A stretch of DNA of 64,000 bases, taken from Forficula auricularia (lineage: Eukaryota > Arthropoda > Insecta > Dermaptera > Forficulidae). Location: positions 86,630 through 150,629 of the forward strand of contig JALMQS010000073.1 in the NCBI GenBank assembly GCA_024734495.1, in the 5' to 3' direction. The translations under genes and the position numbers were made by a program. The number at the start of each line of letters is the position of its first letter. Position 1 is the stretch's first letter. Under the pieces are notes generated by a model. The model saw only the letters and a program-made list of their open reading frames with translations. It made no database searches and had not been told where the DNA came from. Shown here in pieces: positions 1 to 9,806 of the stretch.

Positions 1-304
1 CCCTGATAGTATACAATTAGATAAATGTTATAGAAGTACAATATTACTTGACAATTAAACAAAACTACAAAATGTATTTAACAACGAACTATTACTTGAT
101 ATGGATTTTGTTTGTTATCATCTAGTGAAAATTTTTTGAAGTACGATATTTTACAAAAATTTGCCCAAATTTATGATATTCATTTAGAATCACTAAGATC
201 AGAATTAAATCTCCTCCTTAGAACACTTCAACAATATGAATTGAAAAATAATATCAAAATTAATAATTTATTCAGTTGAGAGAAATGATAAGCATTTCGT
301 CGGC
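1..304. other. AT-rich sequence without recognised feature
   Basis: No coding pattern, repeat family or RNA gene was recognised here. The sequence is simple AT-rich DNA up to the MITE at 308. Confidence 0.5.
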
Positions 305-497
305 TTAGGCCGAGTTGTATGTCGCAAAGTAAATGCTTTTTACCACTAACCAAGGGTAGATGGTAAATGGAGGGACTGGGATGGCCAATCAGATGACAGG
401 CACTGAATGTTGATTGGCCATCCCAGCCCCTCCATTTACCATCTACCCTTGGTTAGTGGTAAAAAGCATTTACTTTGCGACATACAACCGGCCCTTA
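305..497. mobile_element. PIF/Harbinger-like MITE, copy 1
   Basis: A 187 bp element (308-494) forms an almost perfect hairpin. Its inverted ends read GGCCGAGTTGTATGTCGC on the left and, reverse-complemented, GGGCCGGTTGTATGTCGC on the right. It is flanked by TTA on both sides (305-307 and 495-497). A 3 bp TWA duplication with G-rich inverted ends is the usual mark of PIF/Harbinger elements. It encodes nothing, so it would need a transposase from elsewhere. A close second copy lies at 36146-36349. Confidence 0.8.
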
Positions 498-529
498 GAG
501 TGTAAAACTGCTAACTCCATTTTTTGTCA

Positions 530-1281
530 TATATGACATATTTTTTTTTTTTTTTTTTTTATTAAAATATAACCTTGTTACAGAGAACATTAGGTCATTA
601 GGCCAAACAAAATACATAAAATTACATAAATATATATACATTACATTATGAAGAAAGTATTACAATGTTTTTTACAGTTCAATAAATCAAAGGATATGTA
701 ACAAACTAGATGGTAGAACATTAGTCATACATAATATAAAAATTTTATGAGATAGCTTTTTTAACAAATTATAATACATATATTTATAGTAATTACTAAT
801 AAATAATAGACAAAATCAGAGTCTGAACTCTTAGATTAACCAATAATAAATAAATATAAAAAAGAAAAATCACAAGTTTTTACATTCTCGTCTTATTGAG
901 ATAATGAATTTATAAAACAACTTTAAATTATTCGGGTTTTCAAAGAAATATTTTAGAATAAGAAGCATATTGGTTGGATGCACCAATAATTTGCCATTTG
1001 ATTGAAAATTTTTTTCGACTTTATTTTTTATTCTTGCGCAACCAAGAAAGAAATGATTAAGATCACCAACCTCACCGGAATCGCACACACATAGTGGGTT
1101 CTCTCTCAAACCCATCCTGTGTAAATACTGGGGGTGATCGTGTGACCCAACCTTAAACGGATTATTTCCACAATCAGGCCTCTAAACAAAGGGCAGGAAT
1201 CATACCAGGGTCTACGTGGGTTTTTCGGCACTATACAAAAAAGATGTCTGCCTTTGGATTGTGCAGACTATATGACATATT
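530..1281 (-). mobile_element. 5'-truncated non-LTR retrotransposon 3' end
   Basis: On the minus strand an open frame (about 1181 down to 870) ends a retrotransposon ORF2. It has the zinc-knuckle-like arrangement C-x-C (n) H-x4-C (residues CVCDSGEV, then NHFFLGC), preceded by YLHRMGLRENPLC, which is typical of the C-terminus of Jockey/R1-type reverse transcriptase proteins. The frame has a stop just upstream at 1182-1184. The 3' end is a poly-A tail, seen as 20 T at 541-560. The insertion is bracketed by TATATGACATAT at 530-541 and 1269-1280, a 12 bp target-site duplication, so only the last ~0.7 kb of the element was copied. The reverse transcriptase and endonuclease domains are absent. Confidence 0.75.
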
Positions 1282-1472
1282 AATACCGTTCGAAAGAAAA
1301 AGAAATGCATCACCGCCCAACTAAAACTGTTACTTAAAATTACGATCGTAAGTTGTAGAAAAAAAATGGGAAAAATATTTTTTTCCATAACAACAATATT
1401 AAATTTTGTATGTTTTTGCTCTGCCCTGTAAAAATTTCCTTGTTGTGAGTAAGCAGGTTTATTCTCTAAGGC

Positions 1473-1817
1473 AAGGGCCTTCAACCCGGCGGCCCGCCGA
1501 TATGTTTTCTGCGGCCCGCCAACAGCACTCTCAATAACGACTACAAAAAAATAATTTTTAGAATTTTTTTTTATAACATTAAATTTTAAAATTGAAGAAA
1601 ATAAAGTTCTATGTGGGGGGGCGGCGTTTGTGACCCCCCCCCCCCCCCCGCTTGGACAATTCGATCGCGACACACTTCCGAGATCAAAAGTAGATCTTAT
1701 ATACCGGCGACCCCCCCCCCCCCCCCCAAATCAGAGGTCTGGATCCGCGCCTGGGTCCGGCCCGCTGTGCAGAAAAAAAAATTTGGCCCTTGATTTGTAA
1801 AACGTTGAAGACCCCTG
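1473..1817. mobile_element. Non-autonomous hAT-like element with poly-C tracts
   Basis: Inverted ends read CAAGGGCCTTCAAC (1473) and, reverse-complemented, CAGGGGTCTTCAAC (1817), followed inward by the GGCCCGCC words common at hAT ends. No coding capacity is seen. Inside are three homopolymer-like tracts: G7 near 1614, a long C run at about 1633-1649 and another at about 1711-1727. An 8 bp target duplication could not be recognised, so the family assignment rests on the termini. Confidence 0.55.
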
Positions 1818-1847
1818 CTTTTATAGAATTTTATAAATTGTGTAGAA

Positions 1848-2557
1848 TTTGTCTTACAATGTCGCTGCATTTGAGAGAACATTTTCTTGTCTGCGTCGTT
1901 TATAGAATAATTTAACTAATTCCATGTTAAACGAAAGATTATGTGATTTAGGTATAGGTATGTCATGTTGAAATAAATTTACTAAAAACATTATTTATAC
2001 CTTTTTTGTGGTCTCCCAAGGTACTTAATTAGGATATTAAATTTCATCAAAATTGGTTATTAATTTATGAAAAATAAAAAAGTACTGAAATAAAGTACTA
2101 ATGTTTGTGGACCGATATGTACCAAAAATTAATCAGAGCTTCATTTTTGTTAAAATACTGGTAGGTTTTCAATTTCAATTCAATCGGTGCAACGGTGTGG
2201 AAAAATTCGTGGACGAAAAAAACGATAACACATACATCCATCCCCACGCACTTCCAAAAAAATGGCACTTTTTGGCCTCTCGGCGAGATTCCAGTTAATT
2301 TTTAGCAAAACCGTCATCGTGCTAAAATTCAATCTAATTGAATACTTCAATTTGTGACCTTAATTGAGTCCATAGGTTTCGTAGTCTTTACCTGAGGACC
2401 CTTTGAAGTCGCGCTTGCCGCCAGACCGATTGCAATACTTTCCCATGCTTCGCATTGGATAAAGTAAAAACAATTGTCAAAACTTTAGATTTAGAGGACA
2501 TAATAAATGAATTTGCACTTCAACATAAAAATTCTTGATTAATATTGTCTTAAATAC
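1848..2557 (+). pseudogene. hAT transposase C-terminal relic, split by an insertion
   Basis: From 1858 the plus strand reads NVAAFERTFSCLRRL, a stop (TAG 1903-1905), then NNLTNSMLNERLCDLG. This matches the C-terminal dimerisation domain of hAT transposases, where an ERxFS-LRRLK-like block is conserved. The continuation, LEDIINEFALQHKNS, lies at about 2490-2545. The ~507 bp between belongs to another repeat (1971-2477). A paralogous relic at 5753-5960 lacks that insertion and shows the unbroken order. Stops and frameshifts make it non-functional. Confidence 0.65.
1971..2477 (-). mobile_element. ~0.5 kb dispersed repeat, copy A (inverted partner of copy B)
   Basis: Reverse-complemented, this matches 2742-3263 over nearly its whole length: an ACTTTATCC start with a hairpin around GCGAAGC, then AAAGTATTGTAATCGGTC, and at the far end the ATTTTGATGAAATTTAATA block. 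It carries no open frame. The junctions are visible because the host hAT relic has an uninterrupted paralogue: the insert follows CATGTTGAA and ends before CAATTGTC. The AAAGTATTGTAATCG word also occurs in the 12.1 kb and 15.8 kb repeats, so these may share ancestry. The class of element is unknown. Confidence 0.6.
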
Positions 2558-2741
2558 ATATGTACTTATATCTATTCAATATTATATTATAACGTTGGAG
2601 AATTGATAGAAGGCAGCCCAAGAATAATGGAAAAATAAAATTCTGAGTAAAATAAGTTTATTATAAAGTTATTTTTGAAGAAGGCAAAAAAATCTTCCGA
2701 AATGTTGGTTTTTAAGAGGATAAAAATGGCTTTCCAATAAA

Positions 2742-3263
2742 TTTTTACTTTATCCAATGCGAAGCATGGGGAAAGTATTGTAATCGGTCTAGCGGCAAGC
2801 GCGACTTCCAAGGGTCCTCAGGTAAAGACTACGGAACCCATGGACTCAATTAAAGTCACAAATTGTAGTATTAAATTAGGTTGAATTTTATCACGTGACG
2901 GTTTTGCCAAAAATCTACATGGGGTCTCGTCGAGAGGCCAAAAAGTGCGATTTTTTCATTTTGTGCGTGCGGATGGATGGATGGATGTATGTATGTTATC
3001 GTTTTTTTGGTCCACGATTTTTTCCACACCTGTTGCACCGATTGAAATGAAATTGAAAACCTAGCATTAGTTTAACAAAATGAAGCGCTGATTAGTTTTT
3101 GGTACATATCGGCCCACAAACATTAGTACTTTATTTCAGTACTTTTTTAGTTTGTTCTAAATATCTTGAAAATGACTTAACCAATTTTGATGAAATTTAA
3201 TATCCTAATTAAGTACATTGGGGACCACAAAAAAGGTTAAATAAAGTTTTTAGTAAAATTATA
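2742..3263 (+). mobile_element. ~0.5 kb dispersed repeat, copy B
   Basis: This is the inverted partner of copy A, separated from it by about 265 bp that includes the tail of the hAT relic. It starts TTTTACTTTATCC and contains a short GGATG/TGTATG tract near 2970-2995. It ends near TTTTTAGTAAAATT at 3248-3263. No coding frame is present. The pair could fold into a large stem-loop. Confidence 0.6.
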
Positions 3264-3477
3264 TTTTAAAGTACTTTACTCTAGAGTAAGATAGTACTTT
3301 TTAAAAATTTTATTTTAAATTCCTTAAAACTTATTCAATTGATCGTTTTAATATAGCGAATTTAACCTTGCTTAAGTAAGAATGGATAGGCTTCTCTCTG
3401 TGAAATGCTAAAAATTTGGGAGGAAATTTTATAAGTAACCATAGCAACTGCGTTGTTTTCTTATCCGTTACCTTTGC

Positions 3478-4225
3478 TGAAGATATAGAGGAATCGACTT
3501 TAAACCAAAAATAGCGATTGATTCTCATCTAATACTTGAGGAATAACCATTCTATTTTGGATTTTTGACATTTCGGTTTTTATTGGTAACCATTGCTGAA
3601 GACATAGAGGAATCGACTTTAAACCAAAAATAGCGATTGATTCTCATCTAATACTTGAGGAATAACCATTCTATATTGGATTTTTGATATTTCGGTTTTT
3701 ATTGGTAACCATTGCTGAAGACATAGAGGAATCGAGTTAAAACCCAAAAATAGCGATTGATTCTCATCTAGTACTCGAGGAATAACCATTCTATATTGGA
3801 TTTTTGACGTTTCGGTTTTATTGGTAACCATTGCTGGAGACATAGAGGAATCAAAAATAGCTATCGATTCTTATCTAATACTGGAGGAATAACCTTATTG
3901 GATTCCATTTTTGACGTTTTGGCTATTAATGGCAACCTCTATTGAAAACGTGGAAGAATCGACTTAAAATCAAAAAGACTAAATTCTTTTTGGTAAACAA
4001 CTCAAGCAAGATGTCTTCAGCAATGGTTACCAATAATAATCGAAACGTCAAAAACCTAATGTAGAATTGTTATTCCTCAAGTATTAGATGAGAATCGATG
4101 GCTATTTTTGATTTTAAGTCGATTCCTCCATGTCTTCAGCAATGCTTACAATAATAACCGAAATGTCAAAAATCCAATGTAGAATGGTTATTCCTCGACT
4201 ATTAAATGAGAATTATTTTTGAATT
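3478..4225. repeat. Convergent tandem array, ~118 bp unit
   Basis: Four forward units start near 3479, 3598, 3716 and 3835, each beginning GAAGACATAGAGGAATCGA or a close variant and running through GGAATAACCATTCTAT to GGTAACCATTGCT. After a ~60 bp degraded centre, two units run in the opposite orientation (about 4011-4129 and 4130-4225), starting TGTCTTCAGCAATG. The whole locus is therefore a tandem array flipped on itself. Short ORFs here are translations of the repeat. Confidence 0.8.
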
Positions 4226-4640
4226 AATGTCAATATGAACTACAAATTGCAAGTGATATCTGATTAATAATAAAGGAACAAACATATTAATATTTCAAAT
4301 GAATTTGGATAAAGTTCAGCAACGTTGCAGTTTATTTTATTGCAAATTTTATTTTTTCATTATTCTTGGGCTGACTTCCATCCATCCATATTTATATTTG
4401 GTATATATATATAGTATATGTATATATTAATTTGCACCAAGCAGAGAACAACCTCATTGATTTCAACAACGCTTCAGCAAAACAAAATCTTTTCAAAGAA
4501 AACTATTTGATTTTTTATTGATTTAATTTCCTTAGAATACTGAAAATTTTAAGAAACATCTTATGTTTTTAATAAAACAGAAAATTAATTTTATTTTGAT
4601 TATCGTAAATCATATAGGCTTGAAGAAATAAATAAATAAT
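4226..4640. other. AT-rich sequence with a TA microsatellite
   Basis: A TATA-rich microsatellite lies at about 4400-4428. The word TTGCACCAAGCAGAG at 4431 belongs to a dispersed family also seen at 22485, 37487 and 54678. Nothing else was recognised. Confidence 0.45.
4431..4464 (+). repeat. Dispersed TTTGCATCAAGCAGAG repeat, copy 1
   Basis: This block reads TTGCACCAAGCAGAGAAC followed by AACCTCATTGATTTC. Related blocks at 22485, 37487 and 54678 keep the order CATCAAGC(A)GA, ACA(A/G)CC, ATTGATT. The parent element is not recognised. Confidence 0.45.
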
Positions 4641-4830
4641 TGTAAAGTTAAGGACAAATAATAAAAACACGAAAGGGCGCTTTTATAAGCATAGATAACG
4701 CCTGACCACGGCAACCTGTGTCAACTTGCAGCGAAACATGTCTGTACTTGTAGACTAAGGCGAACGCGAGCTAATGATTTATTAAAAATAAATATTTATA
4801 ATTATAAAAGGGCGCTTTTGCCACATCATG
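4641..4830 (+). repeat. Short element bracketed by AAAGGGCGCTTTT
   Basis: The 13 bp word AAAGGGCGCTTTT occurs at about 4673 and 4808, on both sides of a GC-richer block containing CGCCTGACC, GCAGCGAAACATGTC and AAGGCGAACGCG. The word is nearly self-complementary, so it can be read as a direct or an inverted repeat. No identity is assigned. Confidence 0.35.
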
Positions 4831-5640
4831 CATGCTGATTATTGAAGAAAAATAATTAAAATTATACATTTAGTATCCTCAATAAATATTACATACATAT
4901 TCAGTTTATTCAAAATATTTTATTTAATAAATTATCTATGTAGACAAGTTCGGAAATGAACGGGACGGTGCACCGGTCATGTGTATATTTATACGAACCA
5001 TTTCGAACTACTTTCGAACCCCCCCCCCCATAACTCAAAAACTATTATACAAAAACACTTGAAATTTTGCATGTCTAATAAGGCACACTGGAACACCTAG
5101 AATCCCAAATTTCATGAATAAACCTATTATAGTTATTGAGTTATTAATGTCTGAAAAGTGCCATTTTTAACACTCACTCACATATCAAAAACCTAGAGTA
5201 CTTGCGGTGATCATAGAATGCTGAAATTTGGCATACTGGTAGAGTTTGGGCTACAATTAAAGGCAAAATCGAAAAAGTGAAACTTTCCCTTTTTCAGAAC
5301 CTAAAATGAAGGGGTGAAATTTAGTATAGGCTTAATTAACATTATAGTGAAAATAAAATCAAGCTAGAATGCTGAAATTTGACAAAAACCGAAACTTTCC
5401 CTTCTTCGGGGCCCGAAATGAAGGGGTGAAAAAGCGTCCGACTTTTTAACAGATATTTTATGAGAAATATTTAATAATTAATGATATCTGACCAAAAACA
5501 TAAATGTGAAAAAGGGGCCAAACTCGGCACAAACGGCTCCTGCGACAATAGAGGTGGGATCTAAAAGTGTACCAGGTTCCATAGCAGTTGCTTAAATCAT
5601 AGCTTTAGGAATGTACAGTGCTCTTTAATTTATTTTAAAA
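4831..5640. other. Non-coding repeat-like sequence
   Basis: The text is typical of degenerate insect interspersed repeats, with words such as AACTCAAAAACTATTAT, GAATGCTGAAATTTGGCA and CCTAAAATGAAGGGGTGAAA (the last two appear twice, about 130-150 bp apart). A C run sits at about 5021-5030. No coding frame was recognised. Confidence 0.4.
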
Positions 5641-5752
5641 AAATTTGTTACGTCCTTTGATATTCAATTTATAACTTGGCAGGTTTTATATTCAACAAAA
5701 TTGTTTGTAGTATAAAATTGAACAACTAGCAAAGCCAAATTTTAAGGTTGTA

Positions 5753-5960
5753 TTTTCTTGTCTCCGTCGTATAAAGAATCATTTAACTAATTCCATGTTA
5801 AACGAAAGATTATGTGATTTATGTATAATTCATGTTGAACAAAAATTGCCAAATCTTTGGATTTAGAGGACGTAATAAATGAATTTGCACTTCAACATAA
5901 AAATTCTAGATTAATATTGTCTTAAATACATATGTACTTATATCTATATTATATTATAAC
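5753..5960 (+). pseudogene. hAT transposase C-terminal relic, second copy
   Basis: Starting at 5753 the frame reads FSCLRRIKNHLTNSMLNE, then RLCDLC. After a frameshift it continues LDLEDVINEFALQHKNS, then RLILS and a stop at about 5914. It is the same dimerisation-domain tail as at 1848-2557, including matching 3' untranslated sequence (TACATATGTACTTATATCTA). It lacks the 0.5 kb insertion of the first copy and so serves as its empty-site reference. Upstream sequence is not alignable and the rest of the transposase is missing. Confidence 0.65.
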
Positions 5961-5989
5961 GTTTATATAAGTATGTTGAAATATTTTGT

Positions 5990-6861
5990 TTAATTTTTAT
6001 ACTTATTCATAATATAAACAAATAAAAGGGTGCTCCACCTTTAATTTAATTTTTTTGTCTGTGCCTGCCCAACATTTTTATCCTGGCAGCAGTTTTCGTC
6101 GAGTGGCGCGTTTGGATGGCCTATGAGGGCTAAACAATAGAGGGGCTACTGTGTTACTTTGTGGCGTTCGCATAACCGCGATAAATATTATTGTGTAAAA
6201 TATAATTAAGGGTTAATTTAGCCATATTTTATAGGAAAAATGTGTTTTACTTAATTTAACCCAGTTTTCTCGCAATTTTACACTGTTTCTTGCCGTAAAA
6301 AAAATATTTGCCGTGACCCCCCGCGTGAGATTGGGTGAAATTCGGCTCGAACCCCTCCTCCCTAAACGCCTCACCTAATTAAGGGACCCCTAAAGATGTA
6401 TTATGTAAAAGTCATGTGGTATATTTTTCCACGACAGATTTTTAGAAATAAATATACCTATATATTTTTTAAGATAAAAAATAAGAATATCTAACATAAA
6501 CTATATATTATTTATACATATACGTAGTCCTACAGATAAACAATGCGAAAATTGGTCATAAAGTTTTTCTTGAGTTATTTCATTCTTATTTTACACGAAA
6601 TTATTCCCTGGTTGAAATAATGAAATGGTGAAATCGAAGATTTGTTTTAAAAGGGAAAGTGCTTATAAGAATCAAGTGTTCTGACCTCTAATTTCATGGA
6701 TGGCATTTTTCAAATTCCACATTTCTGTTATTTTGTATTTTAACTTTCATGTTCAGAAACACTTTAATTTTTGCGATTTGAAGAATAATTTATAATAAAT
6801 AATTCACTTTCGAAAATATTTTAAATAACCCATTCCACAGCTCTGTTTAAAAGACGTTTAT
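5990..6861. other. No recognised gene; a GC-richer patch at ~6040-6190
   Basis: The patch around 6060-6190 (TCCTGGCAGCAG, GTGGCGCGTTTGG, GTGGCGTTCGCATAACCGCG) differs in composition from its surroundings but gives no recognisable protein. The rest is AT-rich. Confidence 0.4.
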
Positions 6862-7080
6862 AGCTAGTACCTCGGCCACCGAGCGATGCTCGGCAAATTT
6901 TTGCTTCAGTTAATAGCTATATATTAATCCCCGAAACCCCCCTCGCCCCGGACCCCCACCACTTCACCCCCATCCCCACCCCACCCCACCCCAACCCCCG
7001 CCCCCTCATTGCACCCCCATATCTACCCCCTCCCCGCCCGTACCCAGTTTTTGCATTTCTAGCCTTCACTCTCCCACAGA
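6862..7080. repeat. Hairpin-ended repeat and C-rich tract
   Basis: A perfect hairpin CCGAGC-GAT-GCTCGG lies at about 6871-6885, followed by AATTTTTGC. A related hairpin with the same downstream word is at about 9768-9795. On the minus strand the hairpin is followed after 11 bases by CTAG, which resembles a Helitron 3' end, but the next base is C rather than T, so the call is weak. From 6930 to 7045 the plus strand is strongly C-rich (CCCC-A/G units), a possible i-motif or G-quadruplex strand. Confidence 0.35.
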
Positions 7081-7346
7081 TCATGTGTAAATAGGTATAT
7101 GGTATAAATAAATACGGTATAATTTTTTTTTAATTAAATATTAACAATTTTTGAGTTCATCAATTAAATTGTCAAATTAATATTTGTGGGATTTAAAACT
7201 CGATCTTTAATCAATTAAATTGTCCAATTTTAATATATAATAATAATTGTAATAATCTTATTGTGGGATATAAAATTAAAAAAACAATTATTTATTTATT
7301 TACCTAGCCACCGAGGACTTGTGCCTCTAAGCAGGTCGAGGAATAA

Positions 7347-7376
7347 AGATTTATTTATTTATTTATTTATTTATTT
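7347..7376. repeat. (TTTA)n microsatellite
   Basis: About seven ATTT units follow CGAGGAATAAAG. Tails of this kind are common at the 3' ends of insect retroposons, but no body was recognised upstream. Confidence 0.7.
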
Positions 7377-7689
7377 AAAGGAAATTGAATAAAAATGTAA
7401 ATAAACATTTTTATCGAGACAACCACCCGTGAATAATTATTTCAATTAACAAAAAAACCCATCAAAAACAACTTAGACGAACGAGACCGTGACAGATCGT
7501 ATGCCCAACACAAAACCCTCATAACCAGTGAATTTCATCCAAATCGTTAGAGCCGTTTTCGAGAACCCGACCGGATATATATATACATATATACGAGTCC
7601 CGTCCCATCTCAATTGGCCCACCAATATTTTTTTCTTTTTAAATAAAATTATGCTAATTCACGGTAAATTTAATTTAAAAGACCAATTT

Positions 7690-7695
7690 ACGATA

Positions 7696-7726
<31 letters not shown>

Positions 7727-7834
7727 GTCTCTACCCCGGGGTCAGATTTTAGCCGAATGGCTCGAGTAGGATTCGAACCCGGGTCCACTTGGTTAGCAGG
7801 ATGATACGCTACCGCCTAGCGTATCCGACCCCCT
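7690..7834 (-). mobile_element. tRNA-derived SINE-like element
   Basis: On the minus strand, 7834 down to about 7740 resembles a tRNA. There is a D-arm-like stem ACGC/GCGT, an anticodon-loop-like CTGCTAACC, and a perfect B-box GGTTCGAATCC (plus-strand 7769-7779). The T-stem and acceptor stem are mispaired, so it is not a working tRNA. The sequence continues into a TA microsatellite at about 7690-7720, as at a SINE tail. RNA polymerase III transcription through the internal boxes is an inference. Confidence 0.5.
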
Positions 7835-7847
7835 TATTGTAACATTT

Positions 7848-9131
7848 AACTTAAAATTATTTTTTAATTGTTAAAAACATATTTTTATATAAAAAAATAT
7901 AGTTCTTTGCTTTTCAAGATTTTTTTTTTAAGAATCTTTGAATATGTGAAATAATCAAGTAGGCTTTGCCTTTTTCCAACAAAAGAAAGTTTGTTTTGTT
8001 AATTATTAGTAAAAATGACTCGTGGAAATGTTGTTGATGAAAAAATTCGCTCAATTATTATCAATTTATTTAAAAAGGGAAAATCAAACGCGGAAATTGG
8101 CGATCTAGTTAATTTATCAAAGTTTACTGTCAGAAATATTATTCGAGTTTATAAAACAACGGGTACAATAGCTACAAAACCTCGGTATGAGTCGAAATCC
8201 AAAATATCAGATGCTGATAGACGGGCATTGAAGAGGATTATTAGAAAAAACAGGCGTTCGAACTATGGTGAATTATCTGTTCTTGGGAGCGATGCTGTGG
8301 GGCGAAGTGTTTCAAGATCCACGTGCCATAGAGAAGCCCTTAAGTTAGGTTTTAAAACCTACAAGGTAATTTTATTGCAACCTATTCAATTTTTTTTTGT
8401 CATTTTATTAAATTTTTTTAGGCGAAAGAAAAGCCACTTGACATTAAAACAAAAGAAAAATCGGCTTGAATGGGCTAAAAGTCACATTAATTGGACGAGT
8501 GATGAATGGAATAGTGTCCATTGGAGTGATGAGTTTCGTTTTGAAGTTTGTGTTGGGGACAATCTAAGCAGAGTTATTCGTCAGATTGTTTAAAAAAGAA
8601 AGTAAACTTTCCTGATTCAGTTATAGTATGGGGTTCAATGTCTGCTAGAGGTGTTGGAAAACTTCACTTCATTGATGGAATTGTAAATACTAAAAAATAT
8701 TTAGGGATTTTAAAAAAATCGTTACTTCCAACAATGGCAGATGCATTGAAGAATAATAATAATTTTGTGTTCCAACAAGACGGGACGGCCTGCCATACAT
8801 CAAGAAAATCTTTAAAATACCTTTTTGATCATAATGTTCCACTTTTTTTAGTGGGTGGCAAACAGTACCGACTTGTCACCAATAGAAACTCTTTGGCACA
8901 CAATGAAAAAGCTATTACGAAAACAACCAGCTAGAAACGTAGTCGAATTAAAACACAAACTTCAAAATATTTGGGATACTTTCACTCAAGATGAGTGTCA
9001 AAACTTAATAAGTACGTTGCCCAAAAGAATTCAAGCCGTAATTAAAAATAAAGGCGACGTCACACAGTGGTAAAGGTTTTGGATTTTGTATGTTTTCCTT
9101 GTTTTTAACAATTAAAAAAATATTAATTAAA
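7848..9131 (+). mobile_element. Tc1-type transposon, decayed
   Basis: The transposase remnant is flanked by inverted repeats. The left word TTTTTTAATTGTTAAAAACA (about 7860-7879) matches the reverse complement of the right end at about 9100-9118, and weaker similarity extends outward to about 7848 and 9131. The exact termini and TA duplication could not be fixed because the surrounding sequence is itself TA-rich. The element abuts the tRNA-like SINE on its left. Confidence 0.6.
8015..9073 (+). pseudogene. Tc1 transposase, frameshifted
   Basis: The protein begins at ATG 8015 with a helix-turn-helix DNA-binding region (about residues 8-55; NAEIGDLVNLSKFTVRNIIR). It is followed by the DDE catalytic domain. 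The first acidic motif is HWSDEFRFEV (near 8530), the second VFQQDGTACHTSR (near 8770) and the third DLSPIETLW (near 8880). These match the D-D-34-E layout of Tc1 transposases, which cut and paste DNA at TA sites. It is broken. After the first motif, roughly ten codons are missing and the frame shifts near 8575. A second shift lies in the T run at 8840-8848. Between GFKTYK and KKSHLTLKQKK there is a T-rich insert (8366-8422) with GT...AG ends, discussed under findings. Confidence 0.85.
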
Positions 9132-9514
9132 TAATAGATATTAGATTAAGTGTGTAAAATTTGACCCAGATCAGATAAATGGGTTTTCATTTTTTCACCC
9201 TCTCTCTCCTTAATTTCGGCTAGTGATTTTTCTTTATACTGCCTTGTCATCGCAATTACGTACCTATGAGTGGTAAATTTCAAGAAATTCATCAGGAGAA
9301 ATAAGTTAAGTTGGAATAAAAGATAAACAAATCAAATAGATGGATAGATAGCCACTGACAGAGGATCCAAATGAAATGAAGAAAATAAAAATAAAAAGAC
9401 TGAAGGCGAAAGCCATGTGTAACAAATAAAATTACATAGAGAAGAAATGGTTTGGACAGTTTAATTTAATGAAGAAGAGAAATAAGAATCTATGGTAGTA
9501 TATAGCAAGCTTGG
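9132..9514. other. Purine-rich, no recognised gene
   Basis: The region 9330-9500 is A/G-rich (AAGAAAATAAAAATAAAAAG, GAAGAAGAGAAATAAG) and has no supported open frame. Confidence 0.4.
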
Positions 9515-9710
9515 AGATAAATAATTACATTATTAAATTTTCAAAATATTTAATTTTTTGAGTTTTATTTCACAAGTAGAATACACTCCTAGAGTAGTGC
9601 TTAAATACAAAAACCCATACGGTATATTAAACATAGTTTAGTCAGAATTTTTTATTCGATCCCAGGAGAGGGCATGTGCACCCTCTTGCCCCCTTCCCCA
9701 TGGAGATATC
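9515..9710 (+). repeat. Partial copy of the hAT element found at 20763-21184
   Basis: The words ACATTATTAAATTTT, TATTTAATTTTTTGA, AAGTAGAATACACT, AGTGCTTAAATA and TTAAACATAGTTTAGT occur in the same order as inside 20787-21130. The terminal repeats are missing, so this is an incomplete relative of that non-autonomous hAT. Confidence 0.6.
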
Positions 9711-9806
9711 CATTTATCAATTATGAATATGTAAACGTAGGTAAATACAAATATCACAATTTAATGGAGCACTGAGCGATACTCGGTAACTTTTTGCCTA
9801 TAAATA

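Noticed and set aside
1212..1673. 153-codon minus-strand ORF
   Set aside because: It crosses the junction between the retrotransposon insertion and the hAT-like element and reads through a poly-C tract; no domain.
4711..4746. GCGAAACATGTC block as a fifth hammerhead fossil
   Set aside because: No TGATGA-like box and no convincing stem II upstream.
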